Of a stretch of DNA of 64,000 bases, positions 1-11,208 are shown piece by piece. Below the pieces are notes generated by a model. That model saw nothing but the letters and a program-made list of their open reading frames with translations. It made no database searches and was not told where the DNA came from. The translations under genes were made by a program, and so were the position numbers. The DNA comes from Ganoderma boninense (lineage: Eukaryota > Basidiomycota > Agaricomycetes > Polyporales > Polyporaceae). The DNA is taken from positions 3,844,001-3,908,000 of the forward strand of contig CM035307.1 in the NCBI GenBank assembly GCA_002900995.3. Reading direction: 5' to 3'. Each line of letters begins with the position of its first letter. The first letter of the stretch is position 1.

Positions 1-252
1 TATCGGGTCCCTTAAAATCACTGGCGAGGCTCTGCTGAGTCCATACCCCCTCGTTCCTGCGCTCAGTGAGTCTGGATGGAATTCCTTCTCTGGTCGTTAA
101 CGAACCCGCTCATCTTTTGTTAATCTGCCTGGCACCAGAATCGTCCGTGTTGCCAGGATCCAACACTGGTGAGTCTGAGCTCTCAGGGCCTAGTTGACCT
201 AAGTTGACCAAGCAGTATCCGCTGACAACCAGTGCTCAGCCTCGGCTAAACC
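1..252. other. Upstream flank, no gene seen
   Basis: No coding signal was recognised here. The stretch probably holds the promoter and 5' UTR of the 7-TM gene that starts at 253. Confidence 0.4.
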
Positions 253-1927
253 ATGTCTACATCATTGCGCTTGGTCAATACCGACGCTTCGGCCATTCTC
301 CAAGTGCTGGTCCCGACCTTGACCGACGACCTGGTCATTGTCGTTCTTTCCTCCTTCCTTTATGGTGCGTGCGGTGTGATGGGATTGCGTATCAGCGTGA
401 GCTTACAGAAGCCACAGGAATTCTTACGCTCCTCGTTGCAACGTCGACGTACATCCTCATGTGCGTATGTTTACATTTGCACTATCCCTGCTTAGTACAG
501 ACAACCAATACACGCGCTTCTTGGCAGCTCCAAGGGGGTGAAACGAATTGGGCACAAGCTACTGCTTCTCGGCACCATATTGCTCTACGTTTCATCCGTG
601 TTGTACTGGGTGGCGGCGCTTGGCTATGTGGTCAGCTCCAACAGGGCACTGTCCAATGCTACCGCTGGCCTATTTTCGGCATCCTACTCGGGAGCTCAGG
701 CTGTGGGGCACATCAGTAGAGTGGAGACATGGTACTGCATCATGTCGGCCGCACTCACTGTCAATGTATGACCTTTCACGTCCCTGAATCTATCGCTGAT
801 GGACCTTTTTGGAACGTCCCTTTCAGATAGGCATCGGAGACAGCATAGTCTGGTGGCGAGCTCGTGTCTTGTATCCTGACAACAGGACCATTCGGCGAAT
901 CTGTTGTTTCCTCTTCTTCAACACTTTTGGTGCGTCTGACCCATTGACATCCGTTCCGTCCGTCTGAATTCACTCTGTTCATGGTATGCGCCAGTTCTTG
1001 GGATTGTTTCAACTGCATCTTCTTTTAAGGTGGCAGACAAGACCACGGGCCCCTTCCTCCCCATCGTCTACACGGGGGACCCGTGGGGCCTTGCGGCCGT
1101 CGCATTCTCTCTTACCACCAACACGTTCTCGACATCGCTCATCGGCTACAAGGCATGGTAGGCCCTGTGTTCCTCACACCTTCTCGCCTAGCTCGCCCTC
1201 ATGAACGGCTACAGGCAGCATCGGTCATTCTTGCGCACGCATCTCGGCGCCAGACGGAGCACAACAAACGTGATGAGGATGCTTGCCCTCCTAGTTGAGT
1301 CGGGCGTAGTATACTGCCTCATCTGGGTACGTCCTCAAAGTCCTCCGGTGGCATCGTCACCCCGTATCTAGTCGCTCACGCCCGAAATGCACAGTTGCTC
1401 GTCCTGGCGTACCACATATCCGACACCGTGAGCAGCCCCCAGGGACGCTTCTGGCGTGCAATCTCATACATCCACGAAGCCGCTCTCGCCCCCGCGATCG
1501 TGCGTCTCCTTCCCCCTTCATCTCAGGCTTACTCTCCCCTCGCACGGATGCAATGCTAACGCAAGCCGTCCCCGCCCGACAGGCGATCTACCCGATGCTG
1601 ATCGTCGTGCTCGTCGCGCTCAACAAGTCGCAGCTCGACAAGGGCATCCCGGGGCAGAGCCTGCGTCTGAACGGGCCCGGAGGCTCGAACACGCTCCCCA
1701 CCTCGACCGTGCGCTTCGCGACGCAGTCGGCGCGCCTTGAGTCCGGAGCCGTGTCGGTGTCGGTGTCGTCGTGTCCGGTGCTCTCGACGCTCTCGCTTGG
1801 GTCGCCCGTCGACTCGGAGGAGCTGGGCACGTGGTCATTGGCAGAGAAGTCGGGGTTCGCTCTCGGGGCGAGCCCGGCAGTGGGGAAGGGGAGCCTCGGG
1901 TCGACGGGGTCGGGCCGTTCGAATTAG
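253..1927 (+). CDS. Seven-transmembrane protein of a large Agaricomycete family
   Basis: An eight-exon model (253-364, 409-460, 528-765, 827-929, 995-1157, 1215-1326, 1395-1499, 1583-1927) keeps frame throughout with GT-AG introns and gives about 409 residues. Hydrophobic segments alternate with short loops: DDLVIVVLSSFLYEATGILT, KLLLLGTILLYVSSVLYW, a segment after LYPDNRTIRR, WGLAAVAFSLTTNTF, LALLVESGVVYCLIW and AIYPMLIVVLVALNKS. The spacing and the ESG-x-(V/I)-Y-C motif match a very common unnamed 7-TM family of mushroom-forming fungi, so it sits in a membrane. The ligand and role are unknown. The cytoplasmic tail (about residues 310-409) is rich in Ser and Gly. The start at 253 was chosen because only it leads into the first membrane segment. 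The family assignment is from memory of typical members. Confidence 0.82.
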
Positions 1928-2646
1928 ATGCTGGGAATGGATGAACCGAAGAAGTACCAACAGTAGCAGTAACTTTAATTTCCACTTTGTCTAATTTATC
2001 ACTGTGGCGTGTTTTAGTCCTCGTTCTGCAACTTGGTGCTGCAACTCAATCCTGTTATCACTGTGGCGTGTCTTAGTCCTGGTTCTGCAACTCGATCCTG
2101 TCATCAGCGAAACCACGGTGGGGCATCAGTCGTGCCACCCGACTGTTGGTGGAAGGACGGGCTCTTCGTGGGCGCGACGAGCTTAGTGGCGAGGAAGAGC
2201 TTATCGGATTCCTGAGCTTAAGCTCCATGGCTGTCCCACCCACATGGCCAGTCCCACCCTTTTAGTTGACTGAAAGGTATGGCGGTCAGACCTCGTCAAA
2301 TGCTGCAATCCTGCAAGTGGGCTCCACGATCACCATACAGCTTTCAGCTCTGATAACCTATCCTCCCTGTGCATTGCCTAGCGGCCACTTTCATGGCCGC
2401 ATCGCTTTCCTCACGCTCAATAAATATGTGATCTGAAAAGATAGCCCATGGTCCTAGTCGGAGCCCGAGGCACCTCAGTCGACCATGCAGATCGAGCCCG
2501 AGTCAAGGATACCATACGACAGCCTCGAAGCAGCGGCTGACACCCCACCGACCTTGCACCCTTACCACCATTCACTCCCATCCCTTCACTAGTACTCCTG
2601 AGCAGAGCTCTGTCATCTCTTCTTCCTCCTTGTCTTCATCACCACC
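1928..2646. other. Intergenic with short tandem repeat and promoter region
   Basis: At about 1999-2103 a 50-60 bp unit, starting ATCACTGTGGCGTGT and ending in CAATCCTGTT, occurs twice with a few mismatches. From about 2380 the sequence is duplicated at about 6840-7119, upstream of the second paralogue, and includes a TCAATAAATATGT motif. No gene was seen. Confidence 0.5.
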
Positions 2647-3745
2647 ATGTCCTACACCGCCTCCCAAGCCCTCTGCAAGTCCGGCGCAACCTCCGTCCTC
2701 CGGCCAGGCGCCGCGGCCCACGCACCCTTCGGCACGCCCTTCTTCACCCTCACCATCGACCCCGAGACCGACACCGGCACCTTCGTCAAGCGGCCCCTCG
2801 ACGCGTGGATGATGGAGGAGATCCGCGTCTGGGAGAAGCTCCAGAGAGCCGGTAAGCTGCCCGAGAACAGAGCGTCTGCAGGCGTGCTCCAGGAAACCCG
2901 CTTTTCAGGTGACGACGGCGACGAGGGGGAGGCGGCCGGAGGGGCAGCTGGCGGCGGGTCCGTCGTGGGCGGGGCGGGCTACCCCGGCCACTTCGGGCCT
3001 GACGTCGACGGTCCTGGCGACTCGGACTCCCAGGCGACGGCAGCTTCAACGGAATGCCAGAACGACCACGACGACCGACTCTGGCCGGACACGTACTCCA
3101 ACGTCTCGGACTCGGACATCGACTACATCCTCGACGGCTTCGTGGTCATCGACGCGGCCGACGCGACTGGTTCGGTCTTCTGGAACCACCGCGGACGGCG
3201 GTGCCGTCGCATTGTCAGTTCGCTGCTAGCCTTGGGATTCATCTCGATAAACATCTGACACTCACTTGAACACTTGCTAGGCTGTGCGACGTGGAGGTTC
3301 TTCGAGCCTCTGGTCGCGCTTTCTCTGTCGGCTCGGTGCCGCCATGCATTAGGAGGCGGACTTGGGGACGCGAGTGGTGGGATGGCGACCTACCACGAGC
3401 CGAGCCAGTCCGTCGTTGCAGTGGAGAAGGACATGGAAGCATTAGGACAGGGACGTTGGAGGACTTGGACTCGGACTCGGAGGAGGGGGGCTTGAACAAA
3501 AGAGCATTGGAATTTCTGCATCGTCTATGTAGTTAGCGTTCTGGGCTCGGACCATAGTGTAGGACGGGGTCTTACCGGTAGTACTACTATAGTTGCGCAT
3601 GTAGTCGCTCAGATCCTGTAGTAGCAGTAGTAGTCCTTGCAGACCGGCATGGCGGTGAAGGGCTCTTCCCCTCGCCGCCTGCGGTCATGCCCACCAAAAT
3701 ATATTGAAAGGATGGGGTCACGCACGTCGTTGCATCGACCGACAA
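2380..3745. repeat. Segmental duplication, left copy
   Basis: This block is highly similar, with scattered substitutions and indels, to about 6840-8240. It covers the promoter, both exons of the small-protein gene and about 400 bp downstream, and ends soon after the CACGCACGTCGTTG block. The third paralogue at 5743 lies between the two blocks and is not part of this duplication. Confidence 0.7.
2647..3352 (+). CDS. Unknown small protein, paralogue 1 of 3
   Basis: I do not recognise this protein. Two exons (2647-3213, 3281-3352) give about 212 residues. The N-terminal half carries FGTPFF and DPETDTGTF, then a helical WMMEEIRVWEKLQRAG segment. A Gly/Asp-rich middle follows, and the C-terminal half carries ILDGFVVID and ATGSVFWNHR with a basic RRCRR end. 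The same blocks occur in the genes at 5743 and 7120, so these are tandem paralogues. Exon 2 could be read in other frames: a longer frame runs to about 3495 and contains an acidic stretch near 3465-3490, so the C-terminus is uncertain. No signal peptide or membrane segment is visible. Confidence 0.6.
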
Positions 3746-4198
3746 GGCGGCAAAGCGAGCAACCGTTGTCCTGTCGAATGCTGGATTCCGTAAGGGCGAG
3801 CGCGAGCGTAAGCAAACCACAGATATACCGAAGGGGGAGAGCGTACTTGAAGGTGGCATGCGAGGACGCGTTTCGTATTGGACAGCCTGACCATGCTAAC
3901 TTCCGCTTAGAGGCCTTGCATGCCTTAGCGGTGTCAGACACTTATAAATGGGACGAACTGGATCTTGAGAAATGAGTGCGATGGCGAGGCGGGTCCCAAG
4001 TTTCGGCGCATATATCGAGGTGGAGATTGCCCAGGAAGTTCACTTTGAAGATGGACTTCCGACGCCTCCTGGGAAGCTGTTGGGGTTAAGCCGGTGCACG
4101 GTAATGCAACTCCCGAGCCGTAGGTCGGGGGAAACAGCTGGCGGATGTCTCAAACATTGTTGCCAAGGGCTTCGCATTGCCGTGCCGAATAGACATGG
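3353..4198. other. Intergenic, with structured repeat at 3645-3740
   Basis: No convincing gene. At 3645-3740 lies the first copy of a hairpin-containing sequence, also present at 8140-8240 and in diverged form at 8325-8435. Its core has GGCATG at one end, CATGCC at the other, and CCCCTCGCC in between. Confidence 0.45.
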
Positions 4199-5120
4199 TC
4201 AAAAAATAAAGTGGATGGCACGACAGGACAGCAGAACAGACAGCGACAATCCAGTACGAACCAACAAGAAGAATCGCGTATGATGAATAGGCCAGGTTGA
4301 CACCACTAAATCTAATCCATGCCCAGGATATTCTAAAGTGTGGTTGAGTGCTGCCGTCAGGTTTGGGGGTCGGGAACCACGTACCAGATCGTTGTCATCC
4401 CACGACCACCACCACTGCAACTTCGACTTCTGGCCCTCCGGCAGACATTCGTTCATCGCCGTGTCCAGGAACCCGATCACCTTGTCGTACCTGTCCGGCT
4501 GCCCGCAATCATCGCACTCTTCGTCGATGTTGTAGTTCGTCCACATGTACAAGATGTCGGAATATTTGAACGAAAACGGCCGACCAATCCACAGCGGATG
4601 CTTAGACCTTCGCATCAGCACGGGGAGAACAGTGATCCTAGCCATGATGCGCAGGTAGTTGGCGACTTTCTCACTCTTGTAGTGGTCCTCAGTGACGTCC
4701 GCGAAGTTGAACTTAAGTGTGGGGCAGCCGAGCCACTCCTGGTGCTTGGGGTCGGTCTCGAATGATAGACGATGACGCTTGGCATAGTCGACCAGGTAGT
4801 CTTCGTTGAAAGGCCAGCCATAGAAGAGAAAGGGAGGAGAGTTATTGCGGTCGGCGAGCATGTCGGGAGTGATGTTCGTTCGAGGCTTGCAGTTGCGCAT
4901 GAGACGCTTCCACTTCTACAAAAGCAGGACTGTTACGATACATTCATGGTCGATCTCAAACTGTTGTACTGACCTTGATTTGAGCCATTTCCGCAGCCTG
5001 AGCTTTAGTGTACTGAGAGCCCGGCTGGCTGGGGTCGGTGGAGGGCTTCATCTCTAACAAGCATTGGGATCCCTCCCGAAGCGGAGAGTTCTTCGGTATC
5101 TTTTCCGGCGTGTCGTTCAT
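4199..5120 (-). CDS. Unknown protein, two exons, minus strand
   Basis: The protein is not recognised. Exon 1 (about 4975-5120) begins MNDTPEKIPKN and ends AQAAEMAQIK. A 58-60 nt GT-AG intron follows, and exon 2 (4199-4915) gives a total of about 287 residues. The sequence is rich in Trp and acidic residues, with FNEDYLVDYAKRHRL near residue 85 and an Asp/Cys patch NIDEECDDCGQPDRYDK near residue 185. A second acidic patch, WWWSWDDNDLV, lies near 225. The C-terminal 20 residues are hydrophobic (FFLLVRTGLSLSVLL) and could be a tail anchor or a read-through end. Paired C-x-x-C Cys suggest a possible metal site, but no known zinc-finger spacing is complete. Confidence 0.55.
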
Positions 5121-5742
5121 CGCCAGACGTGCAGCCAAGGCAGGACAAGTCTAGACACAATACTAGCACTGGATAAGTGGGAGGAAGAGGCCAGTCAACG
5201 TCGTCCAGCCACAAGCAACGCGCGCTCATGCTTAGCGCGCACCGACCCCAGTTCATTAGTTGGCGCCCGTCTTCCGCTTCTGCCGCTCATGCCCAAATAA
5301 TGGGGCTCTCAGAAACAGTTGTGAGTGCAGCACTACTTCAATTCATCTCATTATTTGATGAAAAGTGTGGAGAGTATTTACTATCTTTCAGGCTCTATCG
5401 GACGGTGGCAGCGTTCCTTGTCACTGTCAGGCGCGAAGCGTGCCGGGTCTTCGGTGAAACCGTCAGGCTCCTCAAGTGGTATGCCTGCTTGAGACACGGA
5501 TGTCTAACAGTCTATCACTTTGAACGCTGACCATCCGCATAAGAGCTTCCGTATCTGGACCACTTCCAAGTCGGATGTGGATGAGCGGATGCTCGTACGG
5601 ATCGAGCCTGGTTGAGCACGCTAGGTCTATAAAATGCTCACCTCGCGACGCCTAACACCCCACCAACCTCGCTCTTCTCCAGCGATACCATCTCTCCAGT
5701 CATAAGTACTACTCTTCCCCCCTATCAAAGTTGTGCTCCAGC
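5121..5742. other. Intergenic, no gene seen
   Basis: An open frame at 5177-5530 on the plus strand has no recognisable domain and no intron structure. The stretch probably holds the divergent promoters of the flanking genes. Confidence 0.4.
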
Positions 5743-6441
5743 ATGTGCGACATCGACGCACACATGCTCCGCCCAGGCGCATTCGCCCGCACGCCCTTCG
5801 GCACGCCCTTCTTCGCCCTCATCACCGACCCAGACACCGACGCCCCCGAGCTCGGCAAGCTCGAGGTGTGCGGGCGGATGCGCCAGGAGCTCGTTGCCTG
5901 GGACAAGATCCAGCGCGCGCGCAAGCTCAAGCGCCTCATGGACGCCAGACGGGCTGCAAAAGCTGCTGAGCACGCTCTGACCATCGGGCGCCGCGTGCGC
6001 GGGCACGGCTCCCCCAACTTCTTCGAGTTCGTCGACCGCGACGACGGCCGCTCTGCCGCGGCTTCGAGCTCGGTGGCAGCCACGACGGGGCCGTGGCCGG
6101 TCGCGCGCACCGCCGGGGAGCATGCGGCGGCGGACGTCGACTGCGAGGTCGACGGGTTCGTGCTCATCGAAAAGCACCACGCGACTGGATCTGTGTTCTG
6201 GAACCACCGCACCCGCACCGCCCGGCCCCGCAGCCACGGCCGACGCAGGCGTCATCATCATCGCAAGGTGAGCCCTTCAGAAAGCTCGGGGACAGTGGTG
6301 TCGAACTTGTATTGACCCTACGCTCAGGACGATGCGTAGTACGATGATGAACTTGAATGGCTTGATGAGGACGAGGAGGGTCTGGGCCTCTGGCAGGCGT
6401 TCATGGACCTCCTTCAGCCTGTCGGCGAGATGGATTGGTAG
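5743..6441 (+). CDS. Unknown small protein, paralogue 3 (diverged)
   Basis: This is a diverged member of the family at 2647 and 7120. It keeps FGTPFFALITDPDTD near the N-terminus, a basic helical stretch WDKIQRARKLKRLM, VDGFVLIEK and ATGSVFWNHRTRT, followed by a His/Arg-rich end. Exon 1 is 5743-6267. The best second exon is 6340-6441, giving an acidic tail (YDDELEWLDEDEEG, then LGLWQAFMDLLQPVGEMDW) and about 208 residues. An alternative acceptor at 6328 would end the protein after DDA. The ATG at 5743 is preferred over an upstream TTG. Confidence 0.58.
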
Positions 6442-7119
6442 GCTCGGATCGCGAATGGCTGAGGATTCGGCGAGGCGTGTGGTGGGATGGGCGCTTTCTT
6501 CGATCCGCCGCTTCGGGTGTTGTCAGAGCTGCTGTGGTCGGCGAGGCGGTGCGTTGGAGTGCTAGATTCGGAGTTCGATTCGGACTTGGACTCGACTATC
6601 GTGTTGTCAGTGTTCTGGACACGGACCTGAGCATATATGGACTCATACTCGTGATTCGTTTTCTCGTTTCGCGCAGTAGGGTAGGACGTCTAAAGGACGT
6701 ACTGTGTATGTACAGTGCATGCTCTCAATGAACAAGTCTCTGGCCCCGACCATGTCGTCACGGGTTAGCGGTGCCTCACTGGGACTGGGCTCAGAGATGG
6801 TATTCTTTCCTTAATCTCCGTACGCCCTCCCTGTGTATTTCCCGGCCGCTTACATTCCCGCATCGCCTTCCTCACACTCAATAAATATGTATGTCATCTG
6901 AAAAGACAGCCTACGGTATAGGTGGAGCCCGAGGCACAACAGTCGACCATGAAGATCGAGCCCGAGTCAGGAATACCACACGACACCCGCGAAGCAGCGG
7001 CTGGCATCCCACCTACCTTGCACCCTTACCACCACCCACCCCCCTCCCTTCACTAGTTCTCCTGAGCAGAGCTCTACCATCTCCTCCCTCTCCTCCTCCT
7101 CCTCTTCATCATCACCACC
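6442..7119. other. Intergenic and duplicated promoter
   Basis: No gene was seen in the first half. From about 6840 the sequence copies 2380-2646, including the AATAAATATGT and GAAAAGACAGCC motifs, and serves as promoter of the paralogue at 7120. Confidence 0.45.
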
Positions 7120-8240
7120 ATGTCCTACGCCGCCTCCCAAGCCCTCTGCAAGTCCGGCACAACCTCCGTCCTCCGGCCAGGCGCCGCAGCCCGTGCGCCC
7201 TTCGGCAGGCCCTTCTTCGCCCTCGCCATCGACCCCGAGACCGACACCGGTACCTTCGTCAAGCGGCCCCTCGACGCGTGGATGATGGAGGAGATCCGGG
7301 TCTGGGAGAAGCTCCAGAGAGCCGGTAAGGTGCCCGAGAACAGAACACATGCGGCTGTACTCCAGGCCCCCTTCAGTGCAGGTGACGACGGCGGCGGCGA
7401 CGACGACAAGGCGGCAGGAGGGGCCATTGGCGGCGGGGCCGTCTTGGGTGGGACGGGCCACCCCAGCCACTTCGGGCCTGACGTCGACCGTCCTGGCGAC
7501 TCGGACTCCGAGGCGACGGGAACCTCAACTTCCGAACGCGAGGACGATGATGACAACCGACTCTGGCCCGATGCGTACTCGAGCGCATCCGACTCGGACA
7601 TCAACTGCATCCTCGACGGCTTCGTGGTCATCGACGGGGCCGACGCAACTGGTTCGGTCTTCTGGAACCACCGCAGCCGGCGGTGCCGTCGCAAGGTCAG
7701 TGTTAGTCCGCTCCAAGCCTGGGATCCGTGTCGAGACACATCTGACACTCACTTGAAAACTCGAACACTCGACGCTAGGCTGTGCGATGCAGTGGGTCTC
7801 CGAGACTCTGGTCGCGCTTCCTCTGTCGGCTTGGTGCCGCCATGCATTAGGAGGCGGACTTGGGGACGCGAGTGATGGGATGGCGACCTACCACGAGCCG
7901 AGCCAGTCCGTCGTTGCAGTGGAGAAGGACATGGAAGCATTAGGGCAGGGACATTGGAGGACTTGGACTTGGACTTGGACTTGGAGGACAGGGACTTGGA
8001 CAGCAGAGGATTGGGCATCCTGTATCGTCTATGTAGTTAGCGTTCTGGGCCTGGACCATAGTGTAGCACGAAGTCTTACCCGTAGTACTTTAGTTGCGCA
8101 TGTAGTCACTCGTATCCTGTAGTAGTAGCAGTCCTTGCAAACAGGCATGGGGGCGAGGGGTTCTTCCCCTCGCCACCTGCGGTCATGCCCACCAAAATAT
8201 ATTGAAAGGATAGGGTCACGCACGTCGTTGGGCCGACCGG
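6840..8240. repeat. Segmental duplication, right copy
   Basis: Counterpart of 2380-3745 in the same orientation. The two copies end at about the same place, in the hairpin-bearing repeat near 8140-8240. Confidence 0.7.
7120..7850 (+). CDS. Unknown small protein, paralogue 2
   Basis: This is a close copy of the gene at 2647. Exon 1 is 7120-7695 and exon 2 is 7779-7850, with an intron in the same place, giving about 215 residues. The blocks FGRPFFALAIDPETDTGTF, the helical segment, CILDGFVVIDGADATGSVF and WNHRSRRCRRK are all kept. The differences from copy 1 are mostly substitutions and in-frame indels in the Gly/Asp-rich middle, so both copies appear to be under coding constraint. Function unknown. 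Confidence 0.62.
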
Positions 8241-8440
8241 CCAGGCGGCAAAATCTGCCATGCCAGCATCGCGCATCGTTATGGTGAGGGGTATTGGTGC
8301 ATGAGCCCTGTCGTAATTGTGGCAGGCCAGCATGGCCTAGCGGTAAAGAGTGCAACCCTCCCCCCCGCGCCTAGCCTGCGGCCTTGCTCATCAATATATA
8401 TATATTGAAATAGGGCCACGCACGTCGCTGCACTGAACGA
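8140..8440. repeat. Two tandem copies of a hairpin-bearing repeat
   Basis: The copy at 8140-8240 contains GGCGAGGGG, a short TTCTT loop and CCCCTCGCC: a perfect 9-bp stem, enclosed by GGCATG and CATGCC. A diverged second copy lies at 8325-8440, ending in ATATATATTGAAATAGGGCC. A further copy is at 3645-3740. The origin is unknown; it may be a small inactive mobile repeat. Confidence 0.5.
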
Positions 8441-10495
8441 CCCTTTGCAAGGCCTGTCATGCTGGCACCGCGTATCGTGGGGGGCATTCATCAGTAAAAC
8501 CTGCACAGCTCTGGATGATCTGAGTAAGTACCGTCCCAGACTTTTCAGATCATGTCCAGATGTTTCAGCTTCAAAAAGCGCCCAGAACTCCCAGACCCAC
8601 GGCCAGAGATTGTCCGATGTACCGGTTCAGACCTCTTAATATTTCAGACCTTTCAGACAACGAAAACCACAGGTGCGGAGTGAGGGTCAGGATAAGAACA
8701 GGCAACACAGGTTGATTTTGAATATGCTAGACATATCTACAGGCTACTCGGGGGCTCGTAGAGCTTTGGTGCACCGTGCACCGCCGCGCGGGGTGCTTGC
8801 TGTAATGCTTTCCCAATAGTAATGTGCGGCGTGGCTAATGCAACGTTGACATTGCCAGGTATGCAATATATTCTGATCCGGACGGGGAGCGAATACATAG
8901 GATATACAGTCTGCAAACTATCGTGATGGCTGTAGGGTCGCTATGCTAGCGCACGAGAGCGGTGAGGAATATAATTTGGGGGATGTGTTTACAGCCATGA
9001 GCTCTCGCGAGCCCCTCCCTTCTTGGTGGCCCGTGGGCCTTGACACCGTGTTTAATGGGTGAAAGCAAAGCAGAAAATACAGATGATAACAAGGGCGCCA
9101 GGGGGCTCGGAAGGGTCGCATGGGGGACGCGCTGGAGCCAGTCCTTTGTCGGCACCCATCTCACACTTGTATGCACAGAAAGGCCAGTTACTTATTACTC
9201 ACCGAGAACACGAGGACCTTAGTTCGTGTGGAGCTGGTATTGCTCTCCTGCTTTCCCCGCCATTCGCATCACCAACTGGATCCTCCGCCGTCTTCCTACC
9301 ACTCCTGGACTTGATCGGACACGAGTCTTGGGGGTGTCAGCAATTGGGCTGGTGCAGTGGTCCATGAGCGCGTAGAGCGAGTAAAATGTCGAAAACAGAC
9401 ATATGTGTTCCTAAGACATGCGAAGGTGGGAGAGGCTGGGGCAAGAGACTGGAAGAGAGAGCGAGAAATGGAGGTCGAGGTGGAGAGATAGGCGCCTGAA
9501 TGTCTGGATCTGAAATGTCCGAGCGTCTGGACAGGTGGCTGTCCAGCACACACCGAGGGCAATTAACTATTTTCGGGGGGGGAAAATATAGGAGAAATTT
9601 AGAAGAAAGAAAGACCCCAGAAGAGCATGTTTCTGGCAAAACTATTCTGTGAACATACGAGGTAAAACAGGATATTGTGTCTGTTGTGACTTTCATATGT
9701 TCCACTTGAGAGATATGATAAAACTTATATTTTCCTACCATGTTGCCGAGTGGCGAAAGTTGGTGTCATTTAGCGAACCATTTACCAGTGTTTTCACAAT
9801 GCCTATGACCCGAAACATTTTGGAAGAAACGGAAGTCTTCATATATATTCAATGCACAGGAATCATTTACGGGACGTCAACATGTCAGTCGCATGTTTGA
9901 CATGATGGAATTTTGACGCAAATTGGTAGGTTCCCACGTGTCATCAATCGAAAACACAGTGAATACCTGCGGTCAACACTTGAAAATTCTCCGTGATGTG
10001 TTCATTGGAACACATTTGGACAACATTGTACAAATATTTCAGCGTGCTTCCATCCGAAACATGCTGAAACCATGGAACAGAAATGCAATTATGTTCTGGC
10101 GAGGAAAATTTGTATGTGCACCTGTGACGTATTATGTCATGAATCGTGACCCAATTTGTGACAGCGAATGGGATTGAAGAGCACGAAGCGGGGCAGAAAT
10201 CGTCGCAGATTCGAGTCAGGATTCGGTGGCTTACAGGCAGCTATTTCTATGAAACCACCACTCTCATCCGAGCTGTGATTTTGACAGGAAGATGGGGCGT
10301 GACAGTGGGGAGCTCCTCGACGAACCTCGCAATGAACCGTTGTGCTCCTGCCCGCCGCTGCACCGCGTACCCTGTCTCGCACCTCGCTTGCGACCATGCC
10401 CGGATTCCGCGCCGTGGGCGATACGGCCGGCCACAGCTACGGTTCACGAGCTACCTGCGCCAGTCTGCCGCCGAGCTCCGTGAGTACACTCCTGC
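8441..10495. other. Gene-poor stretch
   Basis: Several short open frames occur on both strands but none shows conserved motifs, intron structure or a family signature. A conserved-looking AT-rich part (9590-10150) contains no recognisable element. I see no supportable gene. Confidence 0.45.
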
Positions 10496-11088
10496 TGTCA
10501 TGAACGGCACGCTCAGCGCCTACCCCGGCGTCTCTCTTTCCCTTCTTTGGATTGTTTGCTCCGCGTCGTCCTTATTGTCCTCCGTTGTTTAGCAAACTGT
10601 CCCTTGTTTCTCGCAGTACAATAACTCCTGTACGAATTGTTCCCGTCGCATTTGTTACTACATACTTGGTTCTTCCACTGTTCCGTTGTCCATCGTTACC
10701 TATTGCTCCGGTTCCCATTGATCCGTTCACATGTATTATAGGCCTGTACTTCGCTACCTGGAGACCTCAGTTTCGACCTCTTGTTCCAGGTAAGCTCGCT
10801 GTATTCTCGCTCCGTGTAGTTACTCGCTCAAATCCACATCTTGTCTTCCAGCCATGACTGTCTGAGCCCTGCTCCCGTGCTCTCGCTGCACAAGTGCTCG
10901 TCGACGCCGTTGCTCGTCTCGTAAAGCCTCCTCCCTGATCTTACTCGACAGCCAGTCGTAACATTAGGTCGAAACTCACTACACGAGCAACCGGCGTACT
11001 CCACCCACACTCTTTCCATCTCGTACGGTACGCACTTGATCCTCTGTGTCTGGGCCGTAGCGACGTGCGCGCTTCTGCCACAAATCGG
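10496..11088 (+). mobile_element. Ty3-family LTR plus start of internal region, cut by gap
   Basis: The LTR (10496-10963, TGTCATGAACGG...GTAACA) matches the LTRs of the 44510-50913 element and is followed by the same internal leader (TTAGGTCGAAAC...) up to the N gap. It carries many single-base insertions against the other copies, for example in the TCTTCCAGCCATG area, which suggests decay or low-quality consensus beside the gap. The rest of the element is presumably in the gap. Confidence 0.85.
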
Positions 11089-11188
11089 NNNNNNNNNNNN
11101 NNNNNNNNNNNNNNNNNNNNNNNNNNNNNNNNNNNNNNNNNNNNNNNNNNNNNNNNNNNNNNNNNNNNNNNNNNNNNNNNNNNNNNNN
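11089..11188. other. Assembly gap (100 N)
   Basis: A run of exactly 100 N, most likely a placeholder of unknown true length. It separates a Ty3 5' end from the 3' end of the Tnp2 gene. Confidence 0.95.
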
Positions 11189-11208
11189 TCAGCACAGAGG
11201 GATATCAA

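Noticed and set aside
1588..1985. Minus-strand frames opposite the last exon of the 7-TM gene
   Set aside because: They are shadows of the Ser/Gly-rich tail on the other strand; the eight-exon plus-strand model is far better supported.
3587..3975. Overlapping open frames on both strands
   Set aside because: They lie in a repeat, lack intron structure and known motifs, and the paralogous region at 8.1 kb does not keep the frame.
5177..5530. 117-codon plus-strand frame
   Set aside because: It overlaps the promoter side of the minus-strand gene and shows no domain or codon pattern.
8325..8400. tRNA-like A-box (TGGCCTAGCGGTA) suggesting a tRNA gene
   Set aside because: No B-box, no acceptor-stem partner and no cloverleaf could be found. 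The motif is part of the hairpin repeat.
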